DNA of 38,405 bases from Pseudomonadota bacterium (GCA_021794595.1 JAJYQN010000013.1:1-38405); one strand, 5' to 3'. Numbered from the stretch's first letter, positions 1-8,937 are shown. The notes: generated from the letters alone by a model not told the origin. A program made the numbers and translations.

Positions 1-73
1 CCGCGCGACTACGCACCGCTTCGCGGATGCGTGCGAGAATCTCGTCGTTGAAGTCTCTGCCAGCGATAACCAT
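1..73 (-). CDS. Start of a probable DruA/DUF4338-type transposase-like protein (cut by window edge)
   Basis: Reading the minus strand from the ATG at 73 gives an open frame of 24 codons running off the window. It begins MVIAGRDFNDEIL and continues with ARIREAV. From memory, this resembles the N-terminus of DUF4338 (DruA-like) proteins annotated as IS-type transposases, which typically begin with an M-I-I-x-G-R-x-F pattern followed by an E/L/I-R-x-I-R helix. I see no strong ribosome binding site upstream and no convincing terminal inverted repeat in 74-219. It points away from ispB. Only the first 24 residues are visible, so the family call is tentative and it cannot be said whether the gene is intact. 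Confidence 0.42.
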   Translation of the reverse strand, partial: MVIAGRDFNDEILARIREAVRSRA

Positions 74-163
74 CGCCACGCACGATAGCGGAAAACTTCA
101 CCCTTGTCCAGCGTGATTACTAGTCAGCAGGGGTAGAGGGAGGTCGGGGCGGCGTCGGTCCGC

Positions 164-192
164 TTGACAGTACGCGCCCGACAGAAGAGCAT
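164..192 (+). promoter_or_regulatory. Candidate sigma-70 promoter for ispB
   Basis: A perfect -35 hexamer TTGACA lies at 164-169. Seventeen bases downstream is GAGCAT (187-192), which matches the -10 consensus at only three of six positions. It is suitably placed upstream of the ispB start at 220, but the weak -10 makes the call uncertain. Confidence 0.33.
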
Positions 193-219
193 GACGGCGC
201 TTTCGCTAGGGGAGAGTAC

Positions 220-1218
220 ATGTCCACGCCTGCTCCAATCGACCGGCCCGCCTTGGATCTCGACGATATCCACGCCCTCATCAAACCTGAGAGCCAGGCC
301 GTTGATCGCGAGATCGAAAAGCGGCTCAATTCCGACATCGTACTGATCAACCAACTCGGCCGCTACATCATCCAAAGCGGCGGTAAGCGGCTAAGGCCGG
401 CGCTGCTTTTGCTGAGCAGTAAGGCCTGCGGCTACGCCGGCACGGCCAATATCACGCTGGCCACGGTCATCGAATTCATCCACACCGCGACACTCCTCCA
501 TGACGACGTTGTCGACGGCTCGGCCATGCGTCGCGGCCGCGCCAGCGCCAATGCCGTATTTGGTAACGAGGCGAGCGTTTTGGTCGGCGACTTCCTCTAC
601 TCCCGTGCCTTCCAGATGATGGTCGAGATCCAGAATCTGCGAGTCATGGACATCCTCGCCGGGGCCACCAATACCATCGCCGAGGGCGAGGTCCTCCAGC
701 TTCTCAATTGTAACGACCCGGACATCGAAGAGGCGCAATATCTGACCGTGATCCGCAGCAAGACCGCCAAGCTTTTTGAGGCCGCGGCAGAGCTCGGCGC
801 GGTGCTGGGCGGCAGCCCCGAAACGGAGCCGCTACTCGCGACCTATGGTCGCCACCTCGGAACCGCCTTCCAGCTCATAGACGACGCCCTCGACTATGGG
901 ACCCAAAACGAGCGGCTGGGGAAAAACATCGGCGATGATCTGGCCGAAGGCAAGACCACGCTCCCCTTGATCCACGTGTTGCGCACCGGCACGCAGGCAG
1001 AGCAAGCCCTGGTTCGGACCGCTATCGAGCAAGGAGGACTTGAGCAGATCGAGGGGGTCATCGCCGCCATTGAATCCACCCAGGCGATCGCGTACACTGC
1101 GCGGCGGGCCGAGGGCGAGGCCGATTTGGCACGGGCAGCGCTCACATCTTTGCCCGACTCCCCCTACAAACAGGCCTTACTTGGCTTGGCCTATTTCTCC
1201 GTTCACAGGGACCATTAG
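220..1218 (+). CDS. ispB: Octaprenyl/polyprenyl diphosphate synthase
   Basis: A trans-prenyltransferase of 332 residues that extends farnesyl diphosphate with isopentenyl units to make the long side chain of ubiquinone or menaquinone; cytoplasmic. Both aspartate-rich magnesium/diphosphate-binding motifs are present: DDVVD at about 95-99 (in LLHDDVVDG) and DDALD at about 221-225 (in QLIDDALDY). The GGKRLRP substrate-binding segment is at about 54-60 and a GDDLAEGKTTLP segment lies near 238-249. Length matches IspB. The ATG at 220 has an AGGGGAG ribosome binding site at 208-214. The usual divergent rplU-rpmA neighbours are not visible; a transposase-like fragment occupies the left edge instead. 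The tRNA-Pro gene follows 24 bases after the stop. Chain length (C40 or other) cannot be read with certainty. Confidence 0.93.
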   Translation: MSTPAPIDRPALDLDDIHALIKPESQAVDREIEKRLNSDIVLINQLGRYIIQSGGKRLRPALLLLSSKACGYAGTANITLATVIEFIHTATLLHDDVVDGSAMRRGRASANAVFGNEASVLVGDFLYSRAFQMMVEIQNLRVMDILAGATNTIAEGEVLQLLNCNDPDIEEAQYLTVIRSKTAKLFEAAAELGAVLGGSPETEPLLATYGRHLGTAFQLIDDALDYGTQNERLGKNIGDDLAEGKTTLPLIHVLRTGTQAEQALVRTAIEQGGLEQIEGVIAAIESTQAIAYTARRAEGEADLARAALTSLPDSPYKQALLGLAYFSVHRDH

Positions 1219-1242
1219 GGCCCCCAGAACGGCACGTTGTTA

Positions 1243-1319
1243 CGGGGTGTAGCTCAGCCTGGTAGAGCACTAGCTTCGGGAGCTAGGGGCCGGAGGTTCG
1301 AATCCTCTCACCCCGACCA
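1243..1319 (+). tRNA. tRNA-Pro (anticodon CGG)
   Basis: A 77-base cloverleaf with encoded CCA. The acceptor stem pairs CGGGGTG (1243-1249) with CACCCCG (1309-1315), followed by discriminator A and CCA (1316-1319). The anticodon stem CTAGC/GCTAG encloses the loop TTCGGGA, giving anticodon CGG at 1277-1279, which reads the proline codon CCG. The T-arm contains GGTTCGAATCC. It lies 24 bases after ispB and just before the PP0621-like gene. Confidence 0.97.
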
Positions 1320-1327
1320 TTAAGAGA

Positions 1328-1597
1328 GTGTTTCCAACACCTGTGGACCTCCTGGTCGAACTGTTGTTTTTGTGGGGCGCCATATGGCTCGTTCGGCGCC
1401 TTTTCCTGCCCCGCCCACCCGCGCAGGGCGCCCCCCATCGCCCCACGACCGTACGTCGACGCATACGCACGGCAGGCGATATGGTCGCCTGCGACCATTG
1501 CGGGCTCTATATTCCCCGATCCGAGGCCATGTCAGGCCCAAGCAATACCTGTTTTTGTTGCCCGGAACACAAAACCGCGGCGACCGCCCGGCACTGA
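1328..1597 (+). CDS. PP0621-family small membrane protein with zinc-binding-type cysteines
   Basis: An 89-residue protein with one hydrophobic N-terminal segment (about 8-27), a basic proline-rich linker, and a C-terminal metal-site-like pattern: C55-x2-C58 and then C75, C77, C78 and H81 in CFCCPEH. The single membrane segment plus a short cytosolic zinc-ribbon-like tail directly upstream of pilS fits the uncharacterised PP0621 family. Function is unknown; association with pilS-pilR is by position only. The start is uncertain. GTG at 1328 lies only 8 bases after the tRNA CCA end and has no clear ribosome binding site; a second GTG at 1343 would remove five residues. The short spacing suggests it may be read through from the ispB/tRNA transcript. 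Confidence 0.7.
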   Translation: MFPTPVDLLVELLFLWGAIWLVRRLFLPRPPAQGAPHRPTTVRRRIRTAGDMVACDHCGLYIPRSEAMSGPSNTCFCCPEHKTAATARH

Positions 1598-1637
1598 GAC
1601 TTTGCCTTAGCAGCCAATCTGTGCTAATTCAAAGCCT

Positions 1638-3290
1638 ATGAGCGCCACTAATCATGCCTTAGATATGGCCCTGGACGGGGTCGAGACGCCGCTTCTCGTA
1701 CGCGAACAGAACTGGCTCCTTTTGAGTTACTTCAACGCCTACCGGCTGACGCTGGCCCTGCTGGCCTGCGTGGCCGGTTTTTGGGCCGGGGCCCTGGCCC
1801 CCTTTGGGAGCACCAATCCGCGGCTCTTTTTGATAGTGGCACTGCTTTATGCCGCCATCTACATCATTGCCCTCGATACCACTCGTCGGCGCCTTGCCGA
1901 TTTCGACACTCAGGCCGCGATCCTCGCCTTCTTCGATGTCGTGGCCTTGATTCTCCTTATGCACGCAAGCGGTGGGCTTGCAAGCGGCACCGGGATCCTT
2001 CTGCTGGTGTCGACGGCCGGAACGAGTTTTCTTCTGAACCGTCGGCTGACGATATTTTTTGCCGCCTTGACCACCATAGGCGTCCTGCTGGAGCGGGCCT
2101 GGCCCTATCTTACCGGTACCCAGTCCAGCCTGCCTGCGAGTTATTCTCAAGTAGGCCTCTTTGGTCTCGTCCTCTTTGCCACGGCCGCCTTGGCCCATCT
2201 GGTCGCAGACCGCCTGCGGGTCACCGAGGCCCTAGCTGAAAAGCAAGAGATCGACCTCCTGCATATGGCGCGGCTCAACGAGCAGATCGTGCAGCACCTG
2301 CAGTCGGGCGTGCTGGTCATCGACAAGACCGGACATGTACAGGTCACCAATAAGACCGCCTGCACCTACTTGGCGCTCACCAATACCCGCGACCGCCCCC
2401 TCCTTCAAGCCCTGTCACCGGCGCTTCACGAACAGTGGGTGGCCCAACAAAAGACCCCGCAGATCGGACGGCGCCTCTTGTTATCGCCCACCGGCTATAC
2501 CTTGCTCCCGCGCTTTAAGTCGCTTGGGTCCGACGAAGAGGCGGGCACCCTCATTTTCCTCGAAGACACGGCCATCCTGAAGCAACAGGCCCAACAGCTG
2601 AAGATGTCGGGCCTAGCGCGCCTGACGGCCGGCATCGCGCACGAAATCCGCAACCCCCTCGGCGCCATCACCCACGCCGCCCAATTGCTGCTAGAAAGCC
2701 CGGACATCAAAAACGAGACCCGGGACCTCGCGAACATCATCGACGACCAGGGTCGGCGTATGAACACCATCGTGGAGAACGTCTTACAGCTAGGGCGCCG
2801 CGACCGCACCCACTCGAGTCGCTTCGCCTTGCACGCCTGGCTCAAAGACACCCTGCCGGCCTGTGCGACCGCGCTCAACGTCCCGATGGGCGCCTTGAGT
2901 CTTGTCATAGAACAGCCCCAGACCGTGTGTTTCGACACCGACCACCTCTTTCAGATCGTCAACAACCTCTGCCATAACTCGGTAAAAAATAGCCCGCCCT
3001 ATAGAGACGTGGCAATCATCAAGCTGCTCGTCAACACCGATAGCGAGGGCCACAGCTATCTCGAGGTGATCGATTGGGGCCAAGGAATCAAGGACGCCAT
3101 CGTCGAGCATATTTTTGATCCCTTCTTTACAACTACGGCGCGCGGGACTGGCCTTGGACTCTACATTGGCCGCGAGCTCGCGGAGGCCAACGGCGGACGT
3201 CTCGAATACCTCCCGGCCCCCGTGGGCTGCCGATTCCGATTGACGTTCGGGCGACTGACCGACTGCACTGACACGGCCCTGGTCCCATGA
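1638..3290 (+). CDS. pilS: Sensor histidine kinase PilS
   Basis: A 550-residue membrane histidine kinase, the partner of PilR in control of type IV pilus genes. The N-terminal third has about six hydrophobic segments (roughly 33-55, 61-79, 93-110, 117-133, 138-151, 172-190). A PAS-like region (about 215-310) follows, then the HisKA domain with phospho-accepting H335 in AHEIRNPLGAI. The ATPase domain has an N box around N443-N447 (VNNLCHNSVKNS), DWGQG at 479-483, DPFFTT near 494-499 and GTGLGL at 503-508. All catalytic motifs appear intact. The stop overlaps the pilR start (ATGA at 3287-3290), so the two are translationally coupled. In Pseudomonas, PilS senses pilin level in the inner membrane; the same role is inferred here. 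Confidence 0.93.
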   Translation: MSATNHALDMALDGVETPLLVREQNWLLLSYFNAYRLTLALLACVAGFWAGALAPFGSTNPRLFLIVALLYAAIYIIALDTTRRRLADFDTQAAILAFFDVVALILLMHASGGLASGTGILLLVSTAGTSFLLNRRLTIFFAALTTIGVLLERAWPYLTGTQSSLPASYSQVGLFGLVLFATAALAHLVADRLRVTEALAEKQEIDLLHMARLNEQIVQHLQSGVLVIDKTGHVQVTNKTACTYLALTNTRDRPLLQALSPALHEQWVAQQKTPQIGRRLLLSPTGYTLLPRFKSLGSDEEAGTLIFLEDTAILKQQAQQLKMSGLARLTAGIAHEIRNPLGAITHAAQLLLESPDIKNETRDLANIIDDQGRRMNTIVENVLQLGRRDRTHSSRFALHAWLKDTLPACATALNVPMGALSLVIEQPQTVCFDTDHLFQIVNNLCHNSVKNSPPYRDVAIIKLLVNTDSEGHSYLEVIDWGQGIKDAIVEHIFDPFFTTTARGTGLGLYIGRELAEANGGRLEYLPAPVGCRFRLTFGRLTDCTDTALVP

Positions 3291-4651
3291 GCGTACCCCA
3301 AGTCTTGATTATCGATGACGAGGCCGATATCCGTGCCCTGCTCGAATTGACACTGGGGCGAATGAACCTGGAAACGCGCTCCGCAGGCGATGTGGCCTCG
3401 GCCTTTGCGCTTTTGGACGAATACCGCTTTGACCTTTGCCTGACCGACATGCGACTCCCCGATGGCGACGGACTCGATATCGTGCGTCACATCGAAGAAC
3501 ACCATCGTGGCCTCCCGGTCGCTGTGATCACGGCGCATGGGAGCATGGAAACCGCGATTGCGGCCCTCAAAGGCGGGGCCTTCGATTTCGTCTGTAAACC
3601 CCTCAACATCAACGAACTTAGATCCCTCGTGCGCAGCGCCTTGAGCATGACGAAACAGCCGGGAACCGATGGCACAACTGCCGCCGCCAAACTCCTTGGC
3701 GACTCCGAGCAGATCCGGGCCGTGCGGACACTGATCGAACGCTTGGCCCGCGGACAGGCCCCTGTTTACATCAGCGGTGAATCGGGCACCGGGAAGGAGC
3801 TCGCGGCGCGTCTCATCCATGACCTAGGTCCGCGCGCCGGGAAACCGTTCGTCGCAGTCAATTGCGGCGCGATTCCCGAACAGCTCATGGAAAGCGAATT
3901 CTTCGGCCACCGCAAAGGCAGCTTCACCGGGGCCTTTGCCGATAAGGATGGGCTCTTTAAAACCGCTCATGGAGGCACCCTCTTTCTCGATGAAGTAGGT
4001 GATCTTCCCGTACCCATGCAGGTCAAGCTCCTGCGAGCGATCCAGGAAAAGGCGGTCCGACCGGTAGGGAGTCAACAAGAGACCCCGGTCGATGTGCGGA
4101 TCTTGTCCGCAACCCACAAGAACCTCCATGAGTTGGTCCGCCTGGGGGCCTTCCGTCAGGACCTCTACTACCGACTCAACGTCATAGAGCTCGTGATTCC
4201 GCCCTTACGGGAGCGCGCCGACGACATTCCCGGCCTCGCCCAACACCTAGCAAGTAAGCTCGCTGCGGGTCGCGCCCTACCCCTCACTCCTGGGGCGGTA
4301 GCGGCCCTGAAGCACTATTCCTTTCCCGGTAACGTGCGCGAGCTTGAGAACATCATGGAGCGTGCCTTGACGCTATGCGAGGGCCACGAAATCGATGTTT
4401 TTGATCTGAGACTGCCACCCGAGCGCACCCCGGCAGGGCCCAGCAATTTCGATGCGACTCCGGAAACCGCCTTCCCCGCCGAAGACTACACAGGCGAACG
4501 CTCGCTTGAAGAGCACTTGGCGCTCGTGGAACGCGCCGCAATCGAAAAGGCCTTGCGTGACACCCATCAAAACAAGACTGCGGCCGCCAAGGAGCTCGGC
4601 ATTACCTTTAGGGCGCTGCGGTATAAGCTCGAAAAATTAGGTATAGAATAG
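3287..4651 (+). CDS. pilR: Sigma-54-dependent response regulator PilR
   Basis: A 454-residue NtrC-type activator. The receiver domain (1-120) has the acidic pocket D10/D11, phospho-acceptor D54 (in CLTDMRLPDGDG) and K104 in VCKPL. The AAA+ domain (about 136-370) has Walker A GESGTGKE at 164-171, Walker B GGTLFLDEV at 229-237 and the sigma-54 contact loop GSFTGA at 211-216, with Ser in place of the usual Ala of GAFTGA. A Fis-type helix-turn-helix ends the protein (NKTAAAKELGI and FRALRYKLEKLG). It overlaps pilS by 4 bases. Known PilR proteins activate the pilA promoter with sigma-54. No clear sigma-54 site was found upstream of the pilin genes in this window, so its main target may lie elsewhere. 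Confidence 0.94.
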   Translation: MSVPQVLIIDDEADIRALLELTLGRMNLETRSAGDVASAFALLDEYRFDLCLTDMRLPDGDGLDIVRHIEEHHRGLPVAVITAHGSMETAIAALKGGAFDFVCKPLNINELRSLVRSALSMTKQPGTDGTTAAAKLLGDSEQIRAVRTLIERLARGQAPVYISGESGTGKELAARLIHDLGPRAGKPFVAVNCGAIPEQLMESEFFGHRKGSFTGAFADKDGLFKTAHGGTLFLDEVGDLPVPMQVKLLRAIQEKAVRPVGSQQETPVDVRILSATHKNLHELVRLGAFRQDLYYRLNVIELVIPPLRERADDIPGLAQHLASKLAAGRALPLTPGAVAALKHYSFPGNVRELENIMERALTLCEGHEIDVFDLRLPPERTPAGPSNFDATPETAFPAEDYTGERSLEEHLALVERAAIEKALRDTHQNKTAAAKELGITFRALRYKLEKLGIE

Positions 4652-4994
4652 GGGCGCGGCCCCACGTCTGAACCCGCAAGCGAGGAGCGCGCGCCCGAGC
4701 GGACTGAATCGAGCCGCAACAACCAGGGGGAACAGCCGCTTCGACTTGGGTTAGGACGGACTAACGCCAACTATCGGTCGCTTCGCGCGGCATGCCCTGG
4801 GGAATCCCTTGCCACCACACCCCATCCCGTCCGGATAGACGGCGCCTCGAGCGCCCTGCCGCTCCCTCTTCCTCCCTGGCCCACTGCGACTTGGGACCTT
4901 AACCCCCCCAGAGAAGCCCCAGAGAGGCCCAGAGAAAGCCCCTAGGCCCCTTCCAAGACCTGGGGCCATAGCCGCGCCTTAGGCCACGAGGCGG
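4652..4994. other. Non-coding gap between convergent pilR and pilY1
   Basis: These 343 bases separate the 3' ends of pilR and pilY1. I see no credible gene. A short GC hairpin (GGGGC/GCCCC, 4652-4664) follows pilR directly but lacks a T-run. Three imperfect tandem copies of an 11-base unit (CCCAGAGAAGC-like) occupy 4907-4939 in a C-rich stretch. The gap presumably holds termination signals for both converging transcripts, but none is clear-cut. Confidence 0.5.
4907..4939. repeat. Three imperfect 11-bp tandem repeats
   Basis: Successive units CCCAGAGAAGC, CCCAGAGAGGC and CCAGAGAAAGC are in direct tandem in the pilR-pilY1 gap. They are non-coding, and no function is evident. Confidence 0.55.
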
Positions 4995-7900
4995 TTAAAA
5001 TATCTCGTTAAAGAGTTCGCGCCAGGAGGCGGGCCCGGCAGGCGGGGGACCCGCTCCGCTATAGGGCGGGGGCGGATACTGCTCGTTCGTCGAGGTCGGC
5101 TGAATACGGAATTGCCCGTCCATGATCGCAATACTTGGCGTAAGAGCCGCTCCCGTGCCGATAATCATCCCTTGCGTGATGCCGGCAAACACGCCGACCG
5201 GGAATGCCCCGTCGGTCACCGAGTAATAGTAGTAGGCCGCCGACGGGGCCGCGCAGGCACTGCTGCTCGTGGAGCTTACCGATACCGGTAAGGTGATCGC
5301 GCCGTTGAGAATCGTCGCCGGATTGGTGATCGTGGTATCGGTCGGCAGGGCTGTGACCGCGGTCGATGTCACATACCCGCCGCCGCTCGCACTATAGGAC
5401 GCACTACCCCCTATGTAGCTCGTCCACAGCGGCGCCCAGCTGGTGGCGCCGTCGACAAGCACGGTGAGACGCCCGCTGGATTGGAGGCGCAAATACTCGA
5501 CACCGTTCAAATACACCCCGCCGACATTGGTGATGGCCCCCGTGCCGCCCGAGGTCGTCGTGGACGATCCAAAATTCGACCCGACGGGGCTTGGCGCGCT
5601 GTTGTTCAGTGGTATCCAGGTCGAACCCAGGGTCAATGCGCCACTGGCCGACAAGGTGAACGTATTGGTCCAGACAGTGCCGGCATTGTCACCGATGAAA
5701 ACGTTGTTGGCCTGATCGAGATACGGTTGGGTATTTGCCGTAAACGGTAACGAGAAGTTCGTGACCACACCCGTGCCGATATCCGTCACGACAAGGGTAC
5801 TTGCCGTCGTGGTGCCGGTGGTGGTATTGAGGACCGTACCGAGGTACGCCGTCCCCGAGCTGGACACCATGCGAAAGACCATCGGGATCACGGGGTTCGG
5901 CGCCAAGGCGTTCGGATTGTCCTCCTCCCAGGCCTCGGAATTGAGACCGCCGCTCGAAGTCAGCTCGAGCGCATACTGGATGCCTCCTTGCTGGGCAGTG
6001 CCGACCACATAGGTCTGCCACGTGCCGGTCGAATCCTTTGCGCTCACCGTGCGGATGTCACCGGCCATATTCGGGTTTTGCCAAAACGTCTGGTAATTCT
6101 GAAGGCTAGCCACGAATTCCCGCGGCATCCAGCCCCAGGCCAAGGCCCCGGTGCTGGCATTGACCGCATAGACAAAACCATCGTTGTCTGGAAACAACAC
6201 AAGCGGCGGCCGAGCGCTCTCGCTTTGCGCATAGCTGACATATGTGGAATTCGCGAGCAGCTGCGGGTTGTTCGGGGGCCCCATATAGGCGGGCTTGCTG
6301 GCAGTCGTTACCCCCACATACCAGCCACTATTGCGGCCACCTAAATATACCCCGCCCGCATAGGACGGGTTGATCGTATACTGCTCGACAATCGACGGTG
6401 TCAATGTCGAGCCCGCCGGGAGCGCAAATGCGGCGCTATCCATACTCGTAAAGAGCGTAATGGGTCCCGGGGCACCAGTCGCGGTCGGCGGGCCATCGGA
6501 ATAGAGGGCGCCCGGCCGGCTATTGCTTGAAGCCATCAGACCATTCGCGTCCCAAGACGGGGTTTGGGAATTACCGGCGGGGGTCACAGCGTAAGCAAAC
6601 AGATCGCCTTCGCCTAAGGCCGCGGTGCTCTTAGCCACATACTGAAACGCGGTGGTTGTCACTTGACTGCTAGAGCCGGTCGAGGCCGTCACAACCTGGT
6701 TCTCGATATTGTTCAGAATTGCGTTGAAGGCCGACTGAAAAGAGGCCGCGCTATCCGCGCTATATACGGTCTGAGTCTGTCCGGCCGTCGCCAAATCCGA
6801 CAGCACCTGGTATCCCGCTTGCGCCTCGGCGGTACATCCGGTGGCGCTAGGGGGACAATCCACCCCGGGGCCCACCCCCAGCACATAGGTCTTGATGCCA
6901 CTGACGCCATTGGCCGAGTAATTCGCGAGGTTTTGCACGGCCGTGATCGCCTCGGTCGCGGCATTGTCGTTGTTCGGGTTGCCCGGCGACAGGACCTCGC
7001 CATAGCCAAGCGCGGCGGCGCTTCCAAGCGGTGGATAAACTTGGCCATGAAGCCCCATGGTCGGTTGGCCATCGGTGATCAGAATCACGTATTTCGGTGC
7101 ACAGGCCGGAGTCGGGGCATTACTCGCGGTCGTCAAATCGGTCAGCGCCGCGGTCAAGGCGCCAGCCATGGGCGCATACTCGGATCCCGCGACGATCTCG
7201 TTCCCGCCCGCCACGAATTGCTCGGGCGCCATCGCAGTATCGAACTGCGCGAGGGAGGTCGCGAGGGGCGCGACCGGGACCAGTAGATCACCCTGGCCCC
7301 CATGGGTCCCATTGGTCACGGGATTCCCGTCAAAGGCTAAGCCCCGCTCGGCATACCAGACCATGCCACTGTAGGGAATATAACCGGCATCCGTGGGACT
7401 GGTCGCAAACCCAGACCTGCAACCGGAGCCCGTCAAACAATTGTATCCCTCTAACAGAGGCGACGTGGCAGTGATCTGCGTCTCATAGCCGTTCAAGGTA
7501 TAAGCTGTGTAGGGGTTGCTCGGAGACGGCCCATCGTAAGATACAAAGTTGGGGGGCGCAGACCCCGAAGCGAAGTCATACAACACGTCATTGATCTGCG
7601 GATCATCGGATGTCTGATCGATATAAAGGTACGGGCTCGTGGCAAGGCCACTTCCTAAAAGATTCCCAATGGACGAGCAGCCACTTCCGGTTTGGGGCTG
7701 ATCGCAAGGATTCGGGACCGCCAAGGCGTCGTCCACAGCGCAGCTCGATGAGCTGCCACTGCCATATCCAAAAACCCCGGCCGAACACGCGGCAAAAGCC
7801 GGAGCGCTGCGAGCGCCGCTCCCGGTCGGCGCATCACTGCTCATGTAGTAGACCCAGGTGTTATACGGCTGGGGTGTCCCGCTAGTCGCGTAATCCAAAA

Positions 7901-8333
7901 GACCCGCTTGAAAGATATTGTGGTAGTTCGGGTTATTAAAGGCGGCGATCAGACTTTGCTCGGCCACATTGATCATGGATTCCGAATTATCGGTCAGGAC
8001 CCCGCCAGACAAGACCGTGTAGGGGGCAGTGCCGGCCGGACAACTACCGCCATTACTGGGCCCCGCACTTGAACGTGGTGTATAGCCGTTTACAGTATAA
8101 CAGGGCGGCGAGGCCGAATTGGCGTTATCCGGTACCGTCCCTGATCCCGACATGATGGCGCCCTGTAAGGTGCCCGCCATGCCCTGCGAGGTATCGAGAA
8201 TGATAAGAACCTGGGGCTCCTGTCCTGGGGGCAATGTGGCCGCATAGAGCCTCACCGCTGCCGCACACATGAACACGATGCCAAAGAGTCCACACGTAGC
8301 CAACCATTTTGTCAACGGATCTCTCGTTCTCAT
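4995..8333 (-). CDS. pilY1: Type IV pilus assembly/adhesion protein PilY1
   Basis: A 1112-residue exported protein, close to the usual PilY1 length. A signal peptide (basic start, hydrophobic about 10-32) precedes a von Willebrand A-like domain: its first MIDAS strand is LIILDTSQGM with D47, S49 and G51 (last Ser replaced by Gly), and ITDGQPTMG lies further on. The C-terminal half has PilY1 beta-propeller signatures such as PDNDGFVYAVNASTGALAWG and FIGDNAGTVW, and the chain ends with a SWRELF motif. The Asp-rich calcium loop normally just before the GD-x2-G-x2-W strand is not visible. It starts one base after pilX stops, with an AAGGTG ribosome binding site inside pilX, and is the last gene of cassette B. 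PilY1 promotes pilus extension and acts as a tip adhesin and mechanosensor in known systems. Confidence 0.9.
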   Translation of the reverse strand: MRTRDPLTKWLATCGLFGIVFMCAAAVRLYAATLPPGQEPQVLIILDTSQGMAGTLQGAIMSGSGTVPDNANSASPPCYTVNGYTPRSSAGPSNGGSCPAGTAPYTVLSGGVLTDNSESMINVAEQSLIAAFNNPNYHNIFQAGLLDYATSGTPQPYNTWVYYMSSDAPTGSGARSAPAFAACSAGVFGYGSGSSSSCAVDDALAVPNPCDQPQTGSGCSSIGNLLGSGLATSPYLYIDQTSDDPQINDVLYDFASGSAPPNFVSYDGPSPSNPYTAYTLNGYETQITATSPLLEGYNCLTGSGCRSGFATSPTDAGYIPYSGMVWYAERGLAFDGNPVTNGTHGGQGDLLVPVAPLATSLAQFDTAMAPEQFVAGGNEIVAGSEYAPMAGALTAALTDLTTASNAPTPACAPKYVILITDGQPTMGLHGQVYPPLGSAAALGYGEVLSPGNPNNDNAATEAITAVQNLANYSANGVSGIKTYVLGVGPGVDCPPSATGCTAEAQAGYQVLSDLATAGQTQTVYSADSAASFQSAFNAILNNIENQVVTASTGSSSQVTTTAFQYVAKSTAALGEGDLFAYAVTPAGNSQTPSWDANGLMASSNSRPGALYSDGPPTATGAPGPITLFTSMDSAAFALPAGSTLTPSIVEQYTINPSYAGGVYLGGRNSGWYVGVTTASKPAYMGPPNNPQLLANSTYVSYAQSESARPPLVLFPDNDGFVYAVNASTGALAWGWMPREFVASLQNYQTFWQNPNMAGDIRTVSAKDSTGTWQTYVVGTAQQGGIQYALELTSSGGLNSEAWEEDNPNALAPNPVIPMVFRMVSSSGTAYLGTVLNTTTGTTTASTLVVTDIGTGVVTNFSLPFTANTQPYLDQANNVFIGDNAGTVWTNTFTLSASGALTLGSTWIPLNNSAPSPVGSNFGSSTTTSGGTGAITNVGGVYLNGVEYLRLQSSGRLTVLVDGATSWAPLWTSYIGGSASYSASGGGYVTSTAVTALPTDTTITNPATILNGAITLPVSVSSTSSSACAAPSAAYYYYSVTDGAFPVGVFAGITQGMIIGTGAALTPSIAIMDGQFRIQPTSTNEQYPPPPYSGAGPPPAGPASWRELFNEIF

Positions 8334-8334
8334 A

Positions 8335-8937
8335 TTATGGCACCTTGCGCAAAGTCGCTTCGATATCGGCGTTCATGCGGTGGTACTCGTTTAAAGCAAG
8401 ACCGGTATTCGAGACCTCCGCATTCACGTAGCAGAGATAAGTCATGTAGGAGGTCACGGGCGCCGTCCCCTGGCCTGCCCCATTGAGCATCTGAGCGGGT
8501 AGTCCTGCGGGCGACACGACGTACTCGACGTCGAAGGTCACCTGGCCCGGCGCGGCCGTGCCGGCGGCCGGTACTATCACCATGGCGCACTGCTTTGGAT
8601 AACACGAGTTCCAAAACGTCAGCGGCGGAGCGGACGGCGGGCCCAGGGTCGTGGGCGTTGGATCGTACCACCACGGCACATTGGTCATAGGCAAAAGTTC
8701 GGGAAACTGCGAGAGATTTTGGAGGTCCTGATTGGCATCCTCCAATCCCACATCGGTCGCCTGCATGGCCTCGGTGTGGGCCGCCACGTTCGACGCGGCC
8801 TCCGAGTCGTAACGGACGAAATAGATAAGACCCAGGGCGGCAAATGACAGTGCCAACACCACCATGATGGCCAAGAGGAGCGTCACGCCACGCTGCCCCT
8901 GAAATGGCACACCAACCCTCCCCTTTACTCGGCCCAT
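8335..8937 (-). CDS. pilX: Minor pilin PilX
   Basis: A 200-residue pilin-like protein. It has the short basic leader and QRG/VTLLLAIMVVLALSF pattern of the PilX N-terminal family, with a hydrophobic helix at about 17-41. Mature position +5 is a hydrophobic residue instead of Glu, as in PilX and its secretion counterpart GspK, which fits a tip position. The remainder is a small mostly beta domain with two cysteines about ten residues apart (NSCYPKQCAM). It overlaps the end of pilW by 13 bases and is followed one base later by pilY1. Its expected role is to join PilV, PilW and FimT/FimU in a priming complex that carries PilY1 at the pilus tip. Confidence 0.86.
   Translation of the reverse strand: MGRVKGRVGVPFQGQRGVTLLLAIMVVLALSFAALGLIYFVRYDSEAASNVAAHTEAMQATDVGLEDANQDLQNLSQFPELLPMTNVPWWYDPTPTTLGPPSAPPLTFWNSCYPKQCAMVIVPAAGTAAPGQVTFDVEYVVSPAGLPAQMLNGAGQGTAPVTSYMTYLCYVNAEVSNTGLALNEYHRMNADIEATLRKVP

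Noticed and set aside
1659-2198. 179-codon antisense frame across pilS, and many similar frames opposite other genes
   Set aside because: They lie entirely within strongly supported genes in another frame; long shadow frames are expected in GC-rich DNA.
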